This document shows positions 35,825 through 44,787 of a stretch of 64,000 nt of DNA, piece by piece. The translations under genes were made by a program, and so were the position numbers. The DNA lies in NCBI GenBank assembly GCA_002422545.1, contig DIWF01000023.1, forward strand, positions 18,492 through 82,491. The letters run 5' to 3'. The notes under the pieces are model-generated. The model ran no database searches. It saw only the letters and a program-made list of their open reading frames with translations, and was not told the origin of the DNA. This stretch comes from Firmicutes bacterium UBA6113 (lineage in GTDB: Bacteria > Bacillota > Clostridia > Tissierellales > Sedimentibacteraceae). Position 1 is the first letter of the stretch; the number at the start of each line of letters is the position of its first letter.

Positions 35825-37225
35825 CTAGAACGGTCCGTAATTGATAAGAACCGAAATAACCATGAATACTGCTGCCATGAGAGTCCAGAGACCCATCAGC
35901 GGAGCTACATATTTAACCCAAACTTCATACTTAATCTTTGCAACTGATAAGTTTGCTAACAGTACACCTGAAGTAGGAATTATTGAGTTTGAAATTCCGT
36001 CACCAAACTGATATGCAAGAACAGCAGTCTGTCTTGTCAGTCCTATTACTTCAGAAAGAGGTGCCATTATTGGCATTGTAGTTGCTGCCTGACCTGAACC
36101 TGAAGGAATAAAGAAGTTTAGGAATGACTGAACCAAAAGCATTCCAACAGCACTTACTGACTTTGGAAGAGAAGAAACAACAGACGCCATGCCGAATACT
36201 ATTGTATCTATTATCATACTTCCTTCCATTATTACCAGTATTCCTCTTGCAAGACCAACAACCAATGCTCCAGTTGTCATATCTTTAGCTCCTGTGATAA
36301 AATCCTTTGCAATTTCATCCAGATTCATACCGCCGACCAAACCACCGACAATACCTATTGCAAGGAATATTGCAGCAATTTCTGTTATATACCATCCGAA
36401 CTTGAACACTCCGAAAATCAAAATACCCATTCCTATTAAAAATACCAATAGTACTCCAGTGTGTCTTGATGTCATTTGTTTTACGTTGTTTAAGTCAATT
36501 GCATGATCTTTTTCCTCAAGCTCAAGCTCATAAACAAGGCTCTTTGTAGGATCTGCCTTAACCTTGTTAGCATATCTGGAAATATAAACAATTACAAGAA
36601 CTAAAGTACAAACCCATACTACAAGTCTCAACGCAATACCAGAGAACATAGGAAGTTCAGCAATGCTCTGTGCAACCCCTACAGTAAAAGGGTTCATGAA
36701 TCCTGCTGTAAATCCTGCTGCAGCTCCCAATGCCACAATTGACATACCTACTATAGCATCATATCCAAGGGCTCTAGACAATGCTATGCCTATTGGAACA
36801 AATACTATGGCTTCTTCTGCCATACCTATAGTAGCACCACCTAGTGAGAAGATGAACACTATAATCGGTATGAGAAGTTTCTCCTTACCTTTGAGGCTAA
36901 GTGCAACTTTGCTGATTCCAGCCTCTATTGCACCCGTCTGATTAACGACATTAAATGATCCTCCAACTATAAATATGAAGAATACAATACTTTGTGCAGC
37001 TGCAAGCCCTTTAGGAAATGCCTTAAGCACATCGAAAGGTCTGGCAGGAGCAGATTCAATTTGCTGATAAGATGCCGGATCAACGATCATTCTTCCTGTT
37101 GATGATTCAACTTTCTGATACTGTCCGGCTGGAATAACATAAGTCAAAATTGCGATTATAATTATCATTGCAAACAATATTACGTAGGTATGGGGTACCT
37201 TGCCCTTTTTTTTCTTTTCTTCCAT
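35825..37225 (-). CDS. YfcC-family integral membrane transporter (amino acid or C4-dicarboxylate type)
   Basis: 466 aa, about 11-12 membrane helices. VILFAMIIIIAILTYVIPAGQY at the N-terminus, GMAEEAIVFVPIGIAL and the late FFIPSGSGQAATTMPIMAPL and NSIIPTSGVLLA re-entrant-type motifs match the YfcC/ArcD-like family (C4-dicarboxylate anaerobic carrier clan). Near D-aminoacylase and M20 hydrolase genes, so it may move amino acids, peptides or acylated amino acids; substrate not deducible. Confidence 0.87.
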   Translation of the reverse strand: MEEKKKKGKVPHTYVILFAMIIIIAILTYVIPAGQYQKVESSTGRMIVDPASYQQIESAPARPFDVLKAFPKGLAAAQSIVFFIFIVGGSFNVVNQTGAIEAGISKVALSLKGKEKLLIPIIVFIFSLGGATIGMAEEAIVFVPIGIALSRALGYDAIVGMSIVALGAAAGFTAGFMNPFTVGVAQSIAELPMFSGIALRLVVWVCTLVLVIVYISRYANKVKADPTKSLVYELELEEKDHAIDLNNVKQMTSRHTGVLLVFLIGMGILIFGVFKFGWYITEIAAIFLAIGIVGGLVGGMNLDEIAKDFITGAKDMTTGALVVGLARGILVIMEGSMIIDTIVFGMASVVSSLPKSVSAVGMLLVQSFLNFFIPSGSGQAATTMPIMAPLSEVIGLTRQTAVLAYQFGDGISNSIIPTSGVLLANLSVAKIKYEVWVKYVAPLMGLWTLMAAVFMVISVLINYGPF

Positions 37226-37416
37226 TCTCTCCTCCTTATTAAATAAATATAAAATAGAATTAAAAATAGAATGCCAAATTAATAAATATAATCATCACTA
37301 GGTTATTTATTAATTTTCGACATAAAATTTTAGACCATATTAACACATAATTTTCATAGATGCAAGCGGTTTTTCATATTTATTTTCATTTTAATTTTTA
37401 TGCGTAATAATTCTAA

Positions 37417-38784
37417 TTATGCTTCGCCTCTCTTTAAAAATTTCCCTGATATGTTATTGATTGTCTTACCTTCTTCCACTGCAATTTTTCCGTTGACAAT
37501 TACATATTCTATGCCTTCAGGTCTAACTTGAGGGTCTTGGAATGTAGCCTTGTCGATGATGGTGCTGTAGTCAAAAATTGTAATGTCGGCATCATAGCCT
37601 TCCTTTATGAGTCCCTTGTTTTTAAACTTCAAGCGCTTTGCAGGCATGTATGTCATCTTGTAAATCGCATCATAAAATTCCATTTTCTTTTCATCCCTCA
37701 CATAGTGTCCTATGACTCTTGGGAATGTTCCGGCACCTCTTGGATGTCCGGAATGGTTCCTGTAAATTCCGTCGCTTGCAATCATTACAAGAGGGTGATT
37801 GAGAGCCTGTACAATTTCACTTTCATTCATTACGTATGCAACTGCAAGCATGTTTGGATATTCCTTTCTTGCTTTTTCAAACAATTCCTTGTCGCAGAAC
37901 ATTCCTTTGAATGGTTCTTCAGTGAGCATTATTGAATCATAACCCTTGTTCCATATTTCAAGGCAGCCGTCGTCAAATACAGCTGAGCCGATGTAGGTGC
38001 TGAATGCAGCATAAGGATATGCATCAACCTGCAGGTCAGTTCCGCTGTTTGCAATGTCGTCAATGAGTTTTAAAGCTTCAGTCATGTTGCCGTATGCGCT
38101 GCAGCTTGACAAGTGAGAAATCTGAAACGGTATGCGGCATTCTTTTCCGATTTGAGCCATTTCTTTTATTGCATCCAGGGCATAAATTGCATCCTTTCTA
38201 TAGTGGGCAGCAAGAAGCAAGTCGTCTCTTCCCTGAATTTCCTTTGTAATAAGGATTGCTTCTTCAGTGTCTATGCCAGGGCAGTATTCAAGGCCGTAAG
38301 ATACTCCGACTGCACCAAAATCAACAGCGCTTTTAACCATGATCTGCATTTTTTCAATTTGCTCTTTTGATGATTTTTTGTATATGTCCGCACTTCCAAC
38401 TTGGTTTCTTAAAAAATTGTGCCCTATGTAGGACATGTAGTTAACTGGATTTCCTTTTTCCTGAATGAATTGGTAAAGTTCCTCAATGCTTTGTCTGTTG
38501 TTACCGCAGTTGCCCACAATACATGTTGTCACACCCATGTTCAGCATTGTGTCAGCAATGTCGTACTCCATTTTTTTTGTAAGGGACAGATCTTCTTCGT
38601 GCATGTGTATGTCTATAAAGCCAGGAGAAACATATTTGCCCTGGGCGTCGATTGTTTGTCTTGCTTCTTCTAAAACATTTCCAACGGCTGTTATTTTTCC
38701 GTCCTTGATTCCGATGTCGCCCACTGATGATTTTTTATTTTCTGCATCAATTATAATTCCGTTTACTATTTTAATATCAAGCAT
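37417..38784 (-). CDS. D-aminoacylase/dihydroorotase-like amidohydrolase
   Basis: 455-aa amidohydrolase-superfamily enzyme of the N-acyl-D-amino-acid deacylase type. VSPGFIDIHMHEED holds the HxH metal pair; GVTTCIVGNCGNN has the Cys ligand seen in D-aminoacylases; QISHLSS gives another His; IASDGIYRNHSGHPRGAG the catalytic Asp. The C-terminal strand region (NKGLIKEGYDADITIFD) closes the beta-sandwich. ATG at 38784 after GGAGGG. Releases D-amino acids from N-acyl forms, consistent with the window's D-amino-acid theme. Confidence 0.87.
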   Translation of the reverse strand: MLDIKIVNGIIIDAENKKSSVGDIGIKDGKITAVGNVLEEARQTIDAQGKYVSPGFIDIHMHEEDLSLTKKMEYDIADTMLNMGVTTCIVGNCGNNRQSIEELYQFIQEKGNPVNYMSYIGHNFLRNQVGSADIYKKSSKEQIEKMQIMVKSAVDFGAVGVSYGLEYCPGIDTEEAILITKEIQGRDDLLLAAHYRKDAIYALDAIKEMAQIGKECRIPFQISHLSSCSAYGNMTEALKLIDDIANSGTDLQVDAYPYAAFSTYIGSAVFDDGCLEIWNKGYDSIMLTEEPFKGMFCDKELFEKARKEYPNMLAVAYVMNESEIVQALNHPLVMIASDGIYRNHSGHPRGAGTFPRVIGHYVRDEKKMEFYDAIYKMTYMPAKRLKFKNKGLIKEGYDADITIFDYSTIIDKATFQDPQVRPEGIEYVIVNGKIAVEEGKTINNISGKFLKRGEA

Positions 38785-38830
38785 TTTACCCTCCATTATT
38801 ATCACTTACAGAATTCTTTGCTATTCGCAA

Positions 38831-39997
38831 TTATTTGTTCTCTTTTCCCCATGCTTCTGCAACTGAAGCAGCAACTGCCATTGCAACCCTGTTGTTAAAA
38901 GGTCCAGGTATTATGAAATCTTCAGCAAGCTGCTCTTCTGTTACCAAATTTGCTATGGCATATGCTGCTGCTTTTTTCATCTCTTCAGTTATTTGTTTTG
39001 CCCTGCAGTCCAAGGCACCTCTGAATACTCCAGGAAATGCAAGTACGTTGTTTATCTGATTTGGGAAATCTGATCTTCCTGTTCCAACTACCCTGGCCCC
39101 TGCTTTTTTGGCAATGTCAGGCATTATTTCAGGAGTGGGATTTGCCATGGCAAAAATTATGGAGTCAGCATTCATGCTTTTTACCATTTCCTCAGTCACA
39201 GAATTTGGTGCTGACACTCCAATGAACACGTCGGCACCAACCATGGCGTCCTTAAGTGTTCCTTTTAGCTTTTGGCTGTTTGTGATTTTAGCCAGTTCTT
39301 TTTTGTGAGCGTTGAGACTTCCTTCTCTTCCTTCAACAACAATTCCTTTGCTGTCACAGGCAATAATGTTTTTTGCCCCAAGGGATATGAGCATCTTTAT
39401 TATTGCAGTTCCTGCAGCTCCCGGACCATTCAGCACTATTTTCACATCTTCGATTTTCTTTTTTGTAAGCTTCATCGCATTTATGAGGGCAGCTGAAACA
39501 ACTATGGCAGTTCCGTGCTGGTCGTCGTGGAAGACAGGAATGTCTAGAATTTCCTTGAGCCTTTCTTCGATTTCAAAACATTTTGGTGCCTGTATGTCTT
39601 CAAGGTTTATTCCTCCAAACACAGGAGCAATATTTACTGCAGTGTTGATTATTTCTTCAATATCTTGAGATTTTACGCATATGGGAAATGCATCAACACC
39701 TGCGAAACTTTTAAACAATACAGCCTTTCCTTCCATTACAGGAATTGCTGCTTCTGCACCTATGTTTCCAAGTCCAAGCACTGCTGACCCATCTGACAGC
39801 ACAGCCACAAGATTCCCCTTGGCAGTGTATCTGTATACATCCTCAGTATTTTCATGGATTTTTCTGCATGGCTCAGCAACTCCCGGTGTGTATGCCGTGC
39901 TTAAATCATCTCTGTTTTCAAGATTTACCTTGCTTTTTACTTCTATTTTTCCCTTGAATGCTTCGTGCATCTTCAGTGCTTCTTCATTATAGTTCAT
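38831..39997 (-). CDS. NAD-dependent malic enzyme (malate to pyruvate)
   Basis: 388 aa, short bacterial form. STAYTPGVAEPC holds the catalytic Tyr, VLSDGSAVLGLGN and FHDDQHGTA the substrate and metal ligands, and LNGPGAAGTAIIKML the Rossmann dinucleotide loop. Produces pyruvate and NAD(P)H from malate. ATG at 39997 (GGAGGAG upstream) overlaps the end of argH by 11 bases, indicating cotranscription with argH, which would supply fumarate. Confidence 0.93.
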   Translation of the reverse strand: MNYNEEALKMHEAFKGKIEVKSKVNLENRDDLSTAYTPGVAEPCRKIHENTEDVYRYTAKGNLVAVLSDGSAVLGLGNIGAEAAIPVMEGKAVLFKSFAGVDAFPICVKSQDIEEIINTAVNIAPVFGGINLEDIQAPKCFEIEERLKEILDIPVFHDDQHGTAIVVSAALINAMKLTKKKIEDVKIVLNGPGAAGTAIIKMLISLGAKNIIACDSKGIVVEGREGSLNAHKKELAKITNSQKLKGTLKDAMVGADVFIGVSAPNSVTEEMVKSMNADSIIFAMANPTPEIMPDIAKKAGARVVGTGRSDFPNQINNVLAFPGVFRGALDCRAKQITEEMKKAAAYAIANLVTEEQLAEDFIIPGPFNNRVAMAVAASVAEAWGKENK

Positions 39998-41378
39998 TTT
40001 CTGCTCCTCCAAGCCAATTTTTCCCTGCTTCAATTTGTCTTAATACTTCTGTTGGTGCTGTTCCTCCGTAGGAAACTCTTCCATTGACGCATCCTTCCAT
40101 GGTAAGGTCAGGAAGAAGAGCCTTTTTAAGTCTAGAGTCAATATTCTTTAAATCATCATCTGTAAGATCTATGAAATCTTTGTTTGTTGTTTCGCAGTAC
40201 TTGACCATTTTACCAACAATTTCGTGAGCTTCTCTAAACGGCATGCCGTTTTTTACGAAGTGTTCAGCAATGTCAGTTGCATTTAAGAAACCTTTGTCCA
40301 GATGTTTCTTGATAATTTCCATTCTGAATTCAGTTTTTTCAATCATCTTTGCAAATATTACAATGCTTTTCTTCAAAGTGTCAACAGTGTCGAACAATGA
40401 TTCCTTATCTTCCTGGAAATCCTTGTTGTATGCCAGAGGAGTTCCCTTCATCACTGTGAGAAGCTGCATCAGATTGCCGTAGATTCTCCCTGTCTTACCC
40501 CTTAAAAGTTCCGCCATGTCCGGATTTTTCTTCTGAGGCATGATGCTGCTTCCTGTACAAAAGCTATCATCTATTGATATGTAAGAAAACTCCTGAGAAT
40601 TCCAATAAACAAACTCTTCTGCAAAACGGCTTATGTGCATCATGCATATTGAAGCGTTGCTGAGGATTTCAAGAATGTAATCTCTGTCGCTCACAGAGTC
40701 CATGGCATTTTCTGTCACATTTTTAAATCCAAGAAGCTCTGCAGTCCTATGACGGTTTATGGGTATTGTAGTTCCAGCCAGAGCACATGCTCCAAGCGGA
40801 TTATAGTCCGTTCTTTCATAGCATTGGATAAACCTTTCAATATCCCTTTTAAACATCTGGAAGTATGCCATAAGGTGGAAACCCACGGTTACCGGCTGAG
40901 CATGCTGCATGTGTGTGAAGCCCACCATTATCTGGTCATTATATTTTTCTGCTTTTTCAAGCAGCACATGTTCCATGTATTTTAAAATTTCTATTATTTC
41001 AACTATTTCCTTTTTTGCATAAAGGCGAGTGTCAACGGCCACTTGGTCGTTTCTGCTTCTTGCTGTGTGAAGCCTTTTTCCTGTTTCACCAAGTCTTTTT
41101 ATCAGTATACTTTCAACAGCCATGTGAATGTCTTCATCATGCACGTCGAAAGTAATTGTTCCGTTTTCTATTTCTGATTTTATTTCCTTTAAAGTTTCAA
41201 CTATCTTTTCCTTATCATCTCTATTTACTATTCCTTGTTCGCAGAGCATTGTGACATGAGCAATGCTTCCTGCAATGTCGCAGTCGTAAAGTCTTTTATC
41301 AAAAAATATGGATGCGTTGAATTCTTCAACGATTTTATCCATTCCCTTTTCAAACCTTCCACTCCATAAATTTGCCAT
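39987..41378 (-). CDS. argH: Argininosuccinate lyase
   Basis: 463-aa lyase releasing arginine and fumarate. HMQHAQPVTVGFH and the catalytic loop GSSIMPQKKNPDMAEL are definitive. Neither argG nor other arg genes are next to it; instead malic enzyme overlaps it. Fumarate could pass via fumarase to malate and then to the malic enzyme, but no fumarase is seen here. Confidence 0.95.
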   Translation of the reverse strand: MANLWSGRFEKGMDKIVEEFNASIFFDKRLYDCDIAGSIAHVTMLCEQGIVNRDDKEKIVETLKEIKSEIENGTITFDVHDEDIHMAVESILIKRLGETGKRLHTARSRNDQVAVDTRLYAKKEIVEIIEILKYMEHVLLEKAEKYNDQIMVGFTHMQHAQPVTVGFHLMAYFQMFKRDIERFIQCYERTDYNPLGACALAGTTIPINRHRTAELLGFKNVTENAMDSVSDRDYILEILSNASICMMHISRFAEEFVYWNSQEFSYISIDDSFCTGSSIMPQKKNPDMAELLRGKTGRIYGNLMQLLTVMKGTPLAYNKDFQEDKESLFDTVDTLKKSIVIFAKMIEKTEFRMEIIKKHLDKGFLNATDIAEHFVKNGMPFREAHEIVGKMVKYCETTNKDFIDLTDDDLKNIDSRLKKALLPDLTMEGCVNGRVSYGGTAPTEVLRQIEAGKNWLGGAENEL

Positions 41379-41400
41379 TATTTTCTCCCTTCTTCTATCA

Positions 41401-41430
41401 ATTAATAATTAAGAGTTAAGAATTAAAAAT
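41401..41430. repeat. AT-rich interspersed repeat, copy 5 (inverted)
   Basis: ATTAAGAGTTAAGAATTAAA on the plus strand, i.e. opposite to the other copies, upstream of argH. Followed to 41516 by further degenerate ATTAATTAT segments. Confidence 0.5.
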
Positions 41431-41566
41431 TATAACAATTAAATGTACAATTAAAATTTGTTGAATTGCACAATATTAATTATTATTTATTCACTATTAA
41501 TTATGAATTATCATTTTTATTGTTTATTATAACATACTTATTTTAATCTTCAAGCAAAAATAAAAA

Positions 41567-41724
41567 ATTGCCGGATAATTCCGACAATAGACTATTGACA
41601 AACCTAATTTCCCACATTCGTAGGGGCGGATCTTGTATCCGCCCGTTTTATTAATTCAAAAATATTACGGGAGGACACGAGGTCCTCCCCTACAATATGC
41701 TGATTGCCGGATAATTCCGGCAAT
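41567..41724. mobile_element. MITE-like palindromic element inserted between duplicated terminator hairpins
   Basis: Outer direct repeats at 41567-41588 and 41703-41724 are both hairpins ATTGCCGGA-TAAT-TCCG(A/G)CAAT; the first, read on the minus strand, is followed by TTTTTTATTTTT and is a classic terminator for rubrerythrin. Between them (about 41614-41699) lies an element with imperfect terminal inverted repeats (CACATTCGTAGGGGCGGAT and, inverted, CATATTGTAGGGGAGGAC) and two internal hairpins, GGGCGGAT/ATCCGCCC and GGGAGGAC/GTCCTCCC. No coding capacity. GC-rich in an AT-rich gap. Confidence 0.7.
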
Positions 41725-41734
41725 TTACATTCTT

Positions 41735-42271
41735 TTAGTATGGTTTTGTGTACAGCTGGAAGTGAGCCTGAGGATGATCGCAAACAGGACAAATTTTAGG
41801 AGCGTCTTTGCCAACATGAATGTGTCCGCAGTTATCACACTGCCATACAACTTCTCCCTCACGTTTGAAAACTTTGCCTGTTTCAATATTTTCAAGAAGT
41901 GCCAGATATCTTTCTTCATGGCCTTTTTCTATTGCTGCAACGCCTTCAAACAGGTATGCTATTTTGTTGAAACCTTCTTCTTTTGCCACTTTAGCAAAAT
42001 TAGCGTACATATCAGTCCATTCATAGTTTTCGCCTGCTGCTGCATCTTTTAAATTTGCAGCAGTTTCACCGATACCGTCATACAAAAGCTTAAACCATAT
42101 TTTTGCATGTTCTTTTTCATTCCTTGCTGTTTCTTCAAAAAATTTACTGATTTGAACATATCCCTCATTCTTAGCTTTGCTTTGGTAGTATGAATACTTT
42201 ACATGTGCCTGAGATTCGCCTGCAAATGCAGTCATTAAATTTTGTTCAGTCTTGCTTCCTTTTAATTCCAT
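41735..42271 (-). CDS. Rubrerythrin
   Basis: 178-aa peroxide reductase of anaerobes. The ferritin-like di-iron domain has ESQAHVKYSYY and EETARNEKEHAK, with the second half GHEERYLALL; the C-terminal rubredoxin has CDNCGH and CPVCDH as iron ligands. The ATG at 42271 follows GAGGTG; an ATG four codons earlier lacks a ribosome site. Single gene with its own promoter; detoxifies hydrogen peroxide with electrons from rubredoxin or NADH. Confidence 0.96.
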   Translation of the reverse strand: MELKGSKTEQNLMTAFAGESQAHVKYSYYQSKAKNEGYVQISKFFEETARNEKEHAKIWFKLLYDGIGETAANLKDAAAGENYEWTDMYANFAKVAKEEGFNKIAYLFEGVAAIEKGHEERYLALLENIETGKVFKREGEVVWQCDNCGHIHVGKDAPKICPVCDHPQAHFQLYTKPY

Positions 42272-42345
42272 AATGCACCTCATTAAATATATTTATTCCT
42301 TGGACTTAGCCTAGGACATAGACAATGGTAAATTTTTCTTGTTTA

Positions 42346-42374
42346 ATTATATCGAATTTTTTCAAATGATTCAA
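42346..42374 (-). promoter_or_regulatory. Sigma-A promoter of rubrerythrin
   Basis: TTGAAT (42374-42369), 17-base spacer, perfect TATAAT (42351-42346). The leader contains a GTCCTAGGCTAAGTCC-like imperfect repeat that could be a regulatory site. Confidence 0.7.
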
Positions 42375-42429
42375 CTTTAAAAATTTTTTCATTAGTCCAA
42401 CATTTTAAATATACCCAATATTTTACACC

Positions 42430-42675
42430 TTAATCATTAATTATTGTATACATTTCTTTATAATCGTCTTTCATTACATGCTCGAGCACCTGTTCAACTC
42501 TTATTTTCATTGGTTTGGTGCCGAATATGATTTCTATTTCATCCCCAGTGTCAACTTCTGTTCCGGGCTTTGCAGTCTTGCCGTTAACAAGGACCCTTCC
42601 TTGTTCACATGCTTCCTTTGCAACAGTCCTTCTCTTGATGACACGGGCATTCTTCAAATACTTATCAATTCTCAT
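42430..42675 (-). CDS. S4-domain RNA-binding protein (RqcP/YabO-like)
   Basis: 81-aa single S4 domain: MRIDKYLKNARVIKRRTVAKEAC, GRVLVNGKTAKPGTEV, GDEIEI. Such proteins bind rRNA/tRNA on stalled 50S subunits in ribosome quality control (RqcP, HSP15-like). It lies just downstream of prfA rather than beside the mazG/hup genes often seen with rqcP, so the exact orthology is likely but not certain. Confidence 0.85.
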   Translation of the reverse strand: MRIDKYLKNARVIKRRTVAKEACEQGRVLVNGKTAKPGTEVDTGDEIEIIFGTKPMKIRVEQVLEHVMKDDYKEMYTIIND

Positions 42676-42705
42676 AATAACTCCAATCTGCCATTGGGCT
42701 GAATA

Positions 42706-43776
42706 TTATTCTGATAAATTTTTCAATTTTTCTGCTTGATCCGAAGTGAGAAGAGCATCCAGCATTTCTGTGATGTCTCCGTCAATGAACGAATCAAGTT
42801 TATACAATGTAAGCCCTATTCTGTGATCGCTCACTCTTCCCTGTGGGAAGTTGTACGTTCTTATTCTTTCGCTTCTATCACCTGAACCAACCTGGCTTTT
42901 TCTTGCCTGTGCCTGTTCATCATTTTGCTCTTGCTGATATTTGTCGTAAAGTCTTGCCTTAAGAACCTTGAACGCCTTGTCTTTGTTCTTTAGCTGTGAT
43001 TTTTCATCCTGGCATGAAATTACAATGCCTGTTGGAATGTGTGTAAGTCTTACGGCAGAGTCAGTTGTGTTTACGCACTGTCCACCGTTTCCAGATGAAC
43101 GGAACACGTCTACTCTTACGTCATTTGGGTTGATTTCAATTTCAATATCATCTACTTCCGGCAGCACAGCAACTGTTGCTGAAGAAGTGTGAATACGTCC
43201 GCTTGATTCTGTATCAGGAACTCGCTGAACACGGTGAACACCGCTTTCATATTTAAGTTTAGAATATGCACCCTTTCCTTTTATGGAGAATATTACTTCC
43301 TTGTAGCCGCCTATTCCCTGTTCGTTTACAGAAATAAATTCTGTTCTCCATCCCTGTCTTTCAGCATACCTTAAATACATTCTCAAAAGATCACCTGCAA
43401 ACAATCCTGCTTCGTCTCCTCCAACGCCTGCTCTTACTTCAACTATTACGTCCTTGTCGTCATTGGGGTCCTTTGGAAGCAGCAATATTCTGATTTCCTG
43501 CTCTAATTCTTCCTTTCTTGATGAAAGTTCTTTTACTTCTTCTTTTACCATTTCCTTGAAATCATCATCAAGTTTTTCATTGAGCATTGCTTTTGATTCT
43601 TCAAGTTGGCCTTCAACATCCTTGTATTCATTGTACTTAGTTACAATGGGCTCAAGCTGTGACTGCTCCTTCATAAGCTTTTGAAGCTTCTGTGAATCAG
43701 ACAGTGTTTCAGGGTCTGATATTTTTTCGCTTAATTCTATATATTTTTCATTTAAAACTTCTAATTTATTTATCAT
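42706..43776 (-). CDS. prfA: Peptide chain release factor 1
   Basis: 356 aa. Recognises UAA/UAG and triggers peptide release. GGQ at 231-233 (SSGNGGQCVN) is the catalytic loop; RVPDTE at 186-191 carries the PxT codon-recognition motif that marks RF1 and not RF2. Upstream prmC methylates the GGQ glutamine, and the pair are near neighbours as usual. Confidence 0.97.
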   Translation of the reverse strand: MINKLEVLNEKYIELSEKISDPETLSDSQKLQKLMKEQSQLEPIVTKYNEYKDVEGQLEESKAMLNEKLDDDFKEMVKEEVKELSSRKEELEQEIRILLLPKDPNDDKDVIVEVRAGVGGDEAGLFAGDLLRMYLRYAERQGWRTEFISVNEQGIGGYKEVIFSIKGKGAYSKLKYESGVHRVQRVPDTESSGRIHTSSATVAVLPEVDDIEIEINPNDVRVDVFRSSGNGGQCVNTTDSAVRLTHIPTGIVISCQDEKSQLKNKDKAFKVLKARLYDKYQQEQNDEQAQARKSQVGSGDRSERIRTYNFPQGRVSDHRIGLTLYKLDSFIDGDITEMLDALLTSDQAEKLKNLSE

Positions 43777-43926
43777 ATTATCCTCTCTTTATAACTATGA
43801 TTACTGGATAAAGATTTTAGCAGCGCTCGGCAGCTTTTCTCAGGATCTCATTGTTATTTATCGCATTTTCCTATTTTTATTTTCTAAATTATAATGATAC
43901 TTTGCCGGTTAATATTGCAAGCTGCG

Positions 43927-44787
43927 TTACAAGAATCCTGTCACTACACGGTCATTGCCACCTAAGTCATTGTCTTTCTCGATTTTCTTAAAAATATTCA
44001 AATTTTTAAAAATCCTCTCCACATCCTGCTTCTGGTCGTGGCCGATTTCAACACAAAGTACGGCACTTTCACCGTGAATTCTTCCAAAAACTTCTGCAAT
44101 TCTCCTGTAAAAATCAAGGCCGTCTTCTCCTCCATCAAGAGCAAGCTTCGGCTCATATTGAGACACTTCAACAGGAAGGTCCTTTATGATTTCCCTTTTA
44201 ATATATGGTGGATTTGACACTACGATGTCAAACTTTTCATCTAGAAACACATTTTCAAAAACATCAGCTTTCACAGTCCTTATATTTTTTAAATTGTGTT
44301 TTTCAATATTTATTTCTGCTGTTTTTATAGCAGTTTCGCTCACATCTATAGCAGTGACAAGTGAATTTTTCAGGTAATATGCAAGGCTTACTGCAATTGC
44401 TCCGCTTCCTGTACCTATATCAAGGATTTTCAGCGTCCTGCCTTCGAGATTTGATTTATTTACATAGTTTATAATTTTCTCAACCAGTATTTCCGTGTCA
44501 GGTCTTGGAACAAGTATTCCTTCCTGTACGAAAAATTCCAGTCCCATGAATTCCTGAACATTTGTCATGTATTGAAGGGGATATCCCTGATTTCTTTTGT
44601 GGACCATTTCGTAGAACCTGCTTTTTATTTCATCATCCACTTCTTCTTTTCTGTTAAGGTGAATATACACTCTGTCCTTATGGAGCAAATGGCATAAAAT
44701 CAGCTGCACGTCAAGAAGGGGATTGTTATAATCCCTTTGTTTTATTATTTCGGTTCCATCTTTCAACAATTTTTCAATTGTTACCAT
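43927..44787 (-). CDS. prmC: Release factor glutamine methyltransferase
   Basis: 286 aa. SAM loop DIGTGSGA at 123-130 and the NPPY motif at 192-195 (N5-glutamine methylation); the N-terminal helical domain includes PLQYMTNVQEFMG and VPRPDTEILVE. Overlaps yqhQ by 7 bases, and prfA follows 150 bases later. Confidence 0.95.
   Translation of the reverse strand: MVTIEKLLKDGTEIIKQRDYNNPLLDVQLILCHLLHKDRVYIHLNRKEEVDDEIKSRFYEMVHKRNQGYPLQYMTNVQEFMGLEFFVQEGILVPRPDTEILVEKIINYVNKSNLEGRTLKILDIGTGSGAIAVSLAYYLKNSLVTAIDVSETAIKTAEINIEKHNLKNIRTVKADVFENVFLDEKFDIVVSNPPYIKREIIKDLPVEVSQYEPKLALDGGEDGLDFYRRIAEVFGRIHGESAVLCVEIGHDQKQDVERIFKNLNIFKKIEKDNDLGGNDRVVTGFL

Noticed and set aside
37226..37416. Riboswitch before the YfcC-type transporter
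   Set aside because: AT-rich, no conserved aptamer elements recognised; only weak promoter-like boxes.
41601..41700. CRISPR-like short repeats
   Set aside because: Repeats are inverted and palindromic, with no regular spacers; a MITE-like element fits better.
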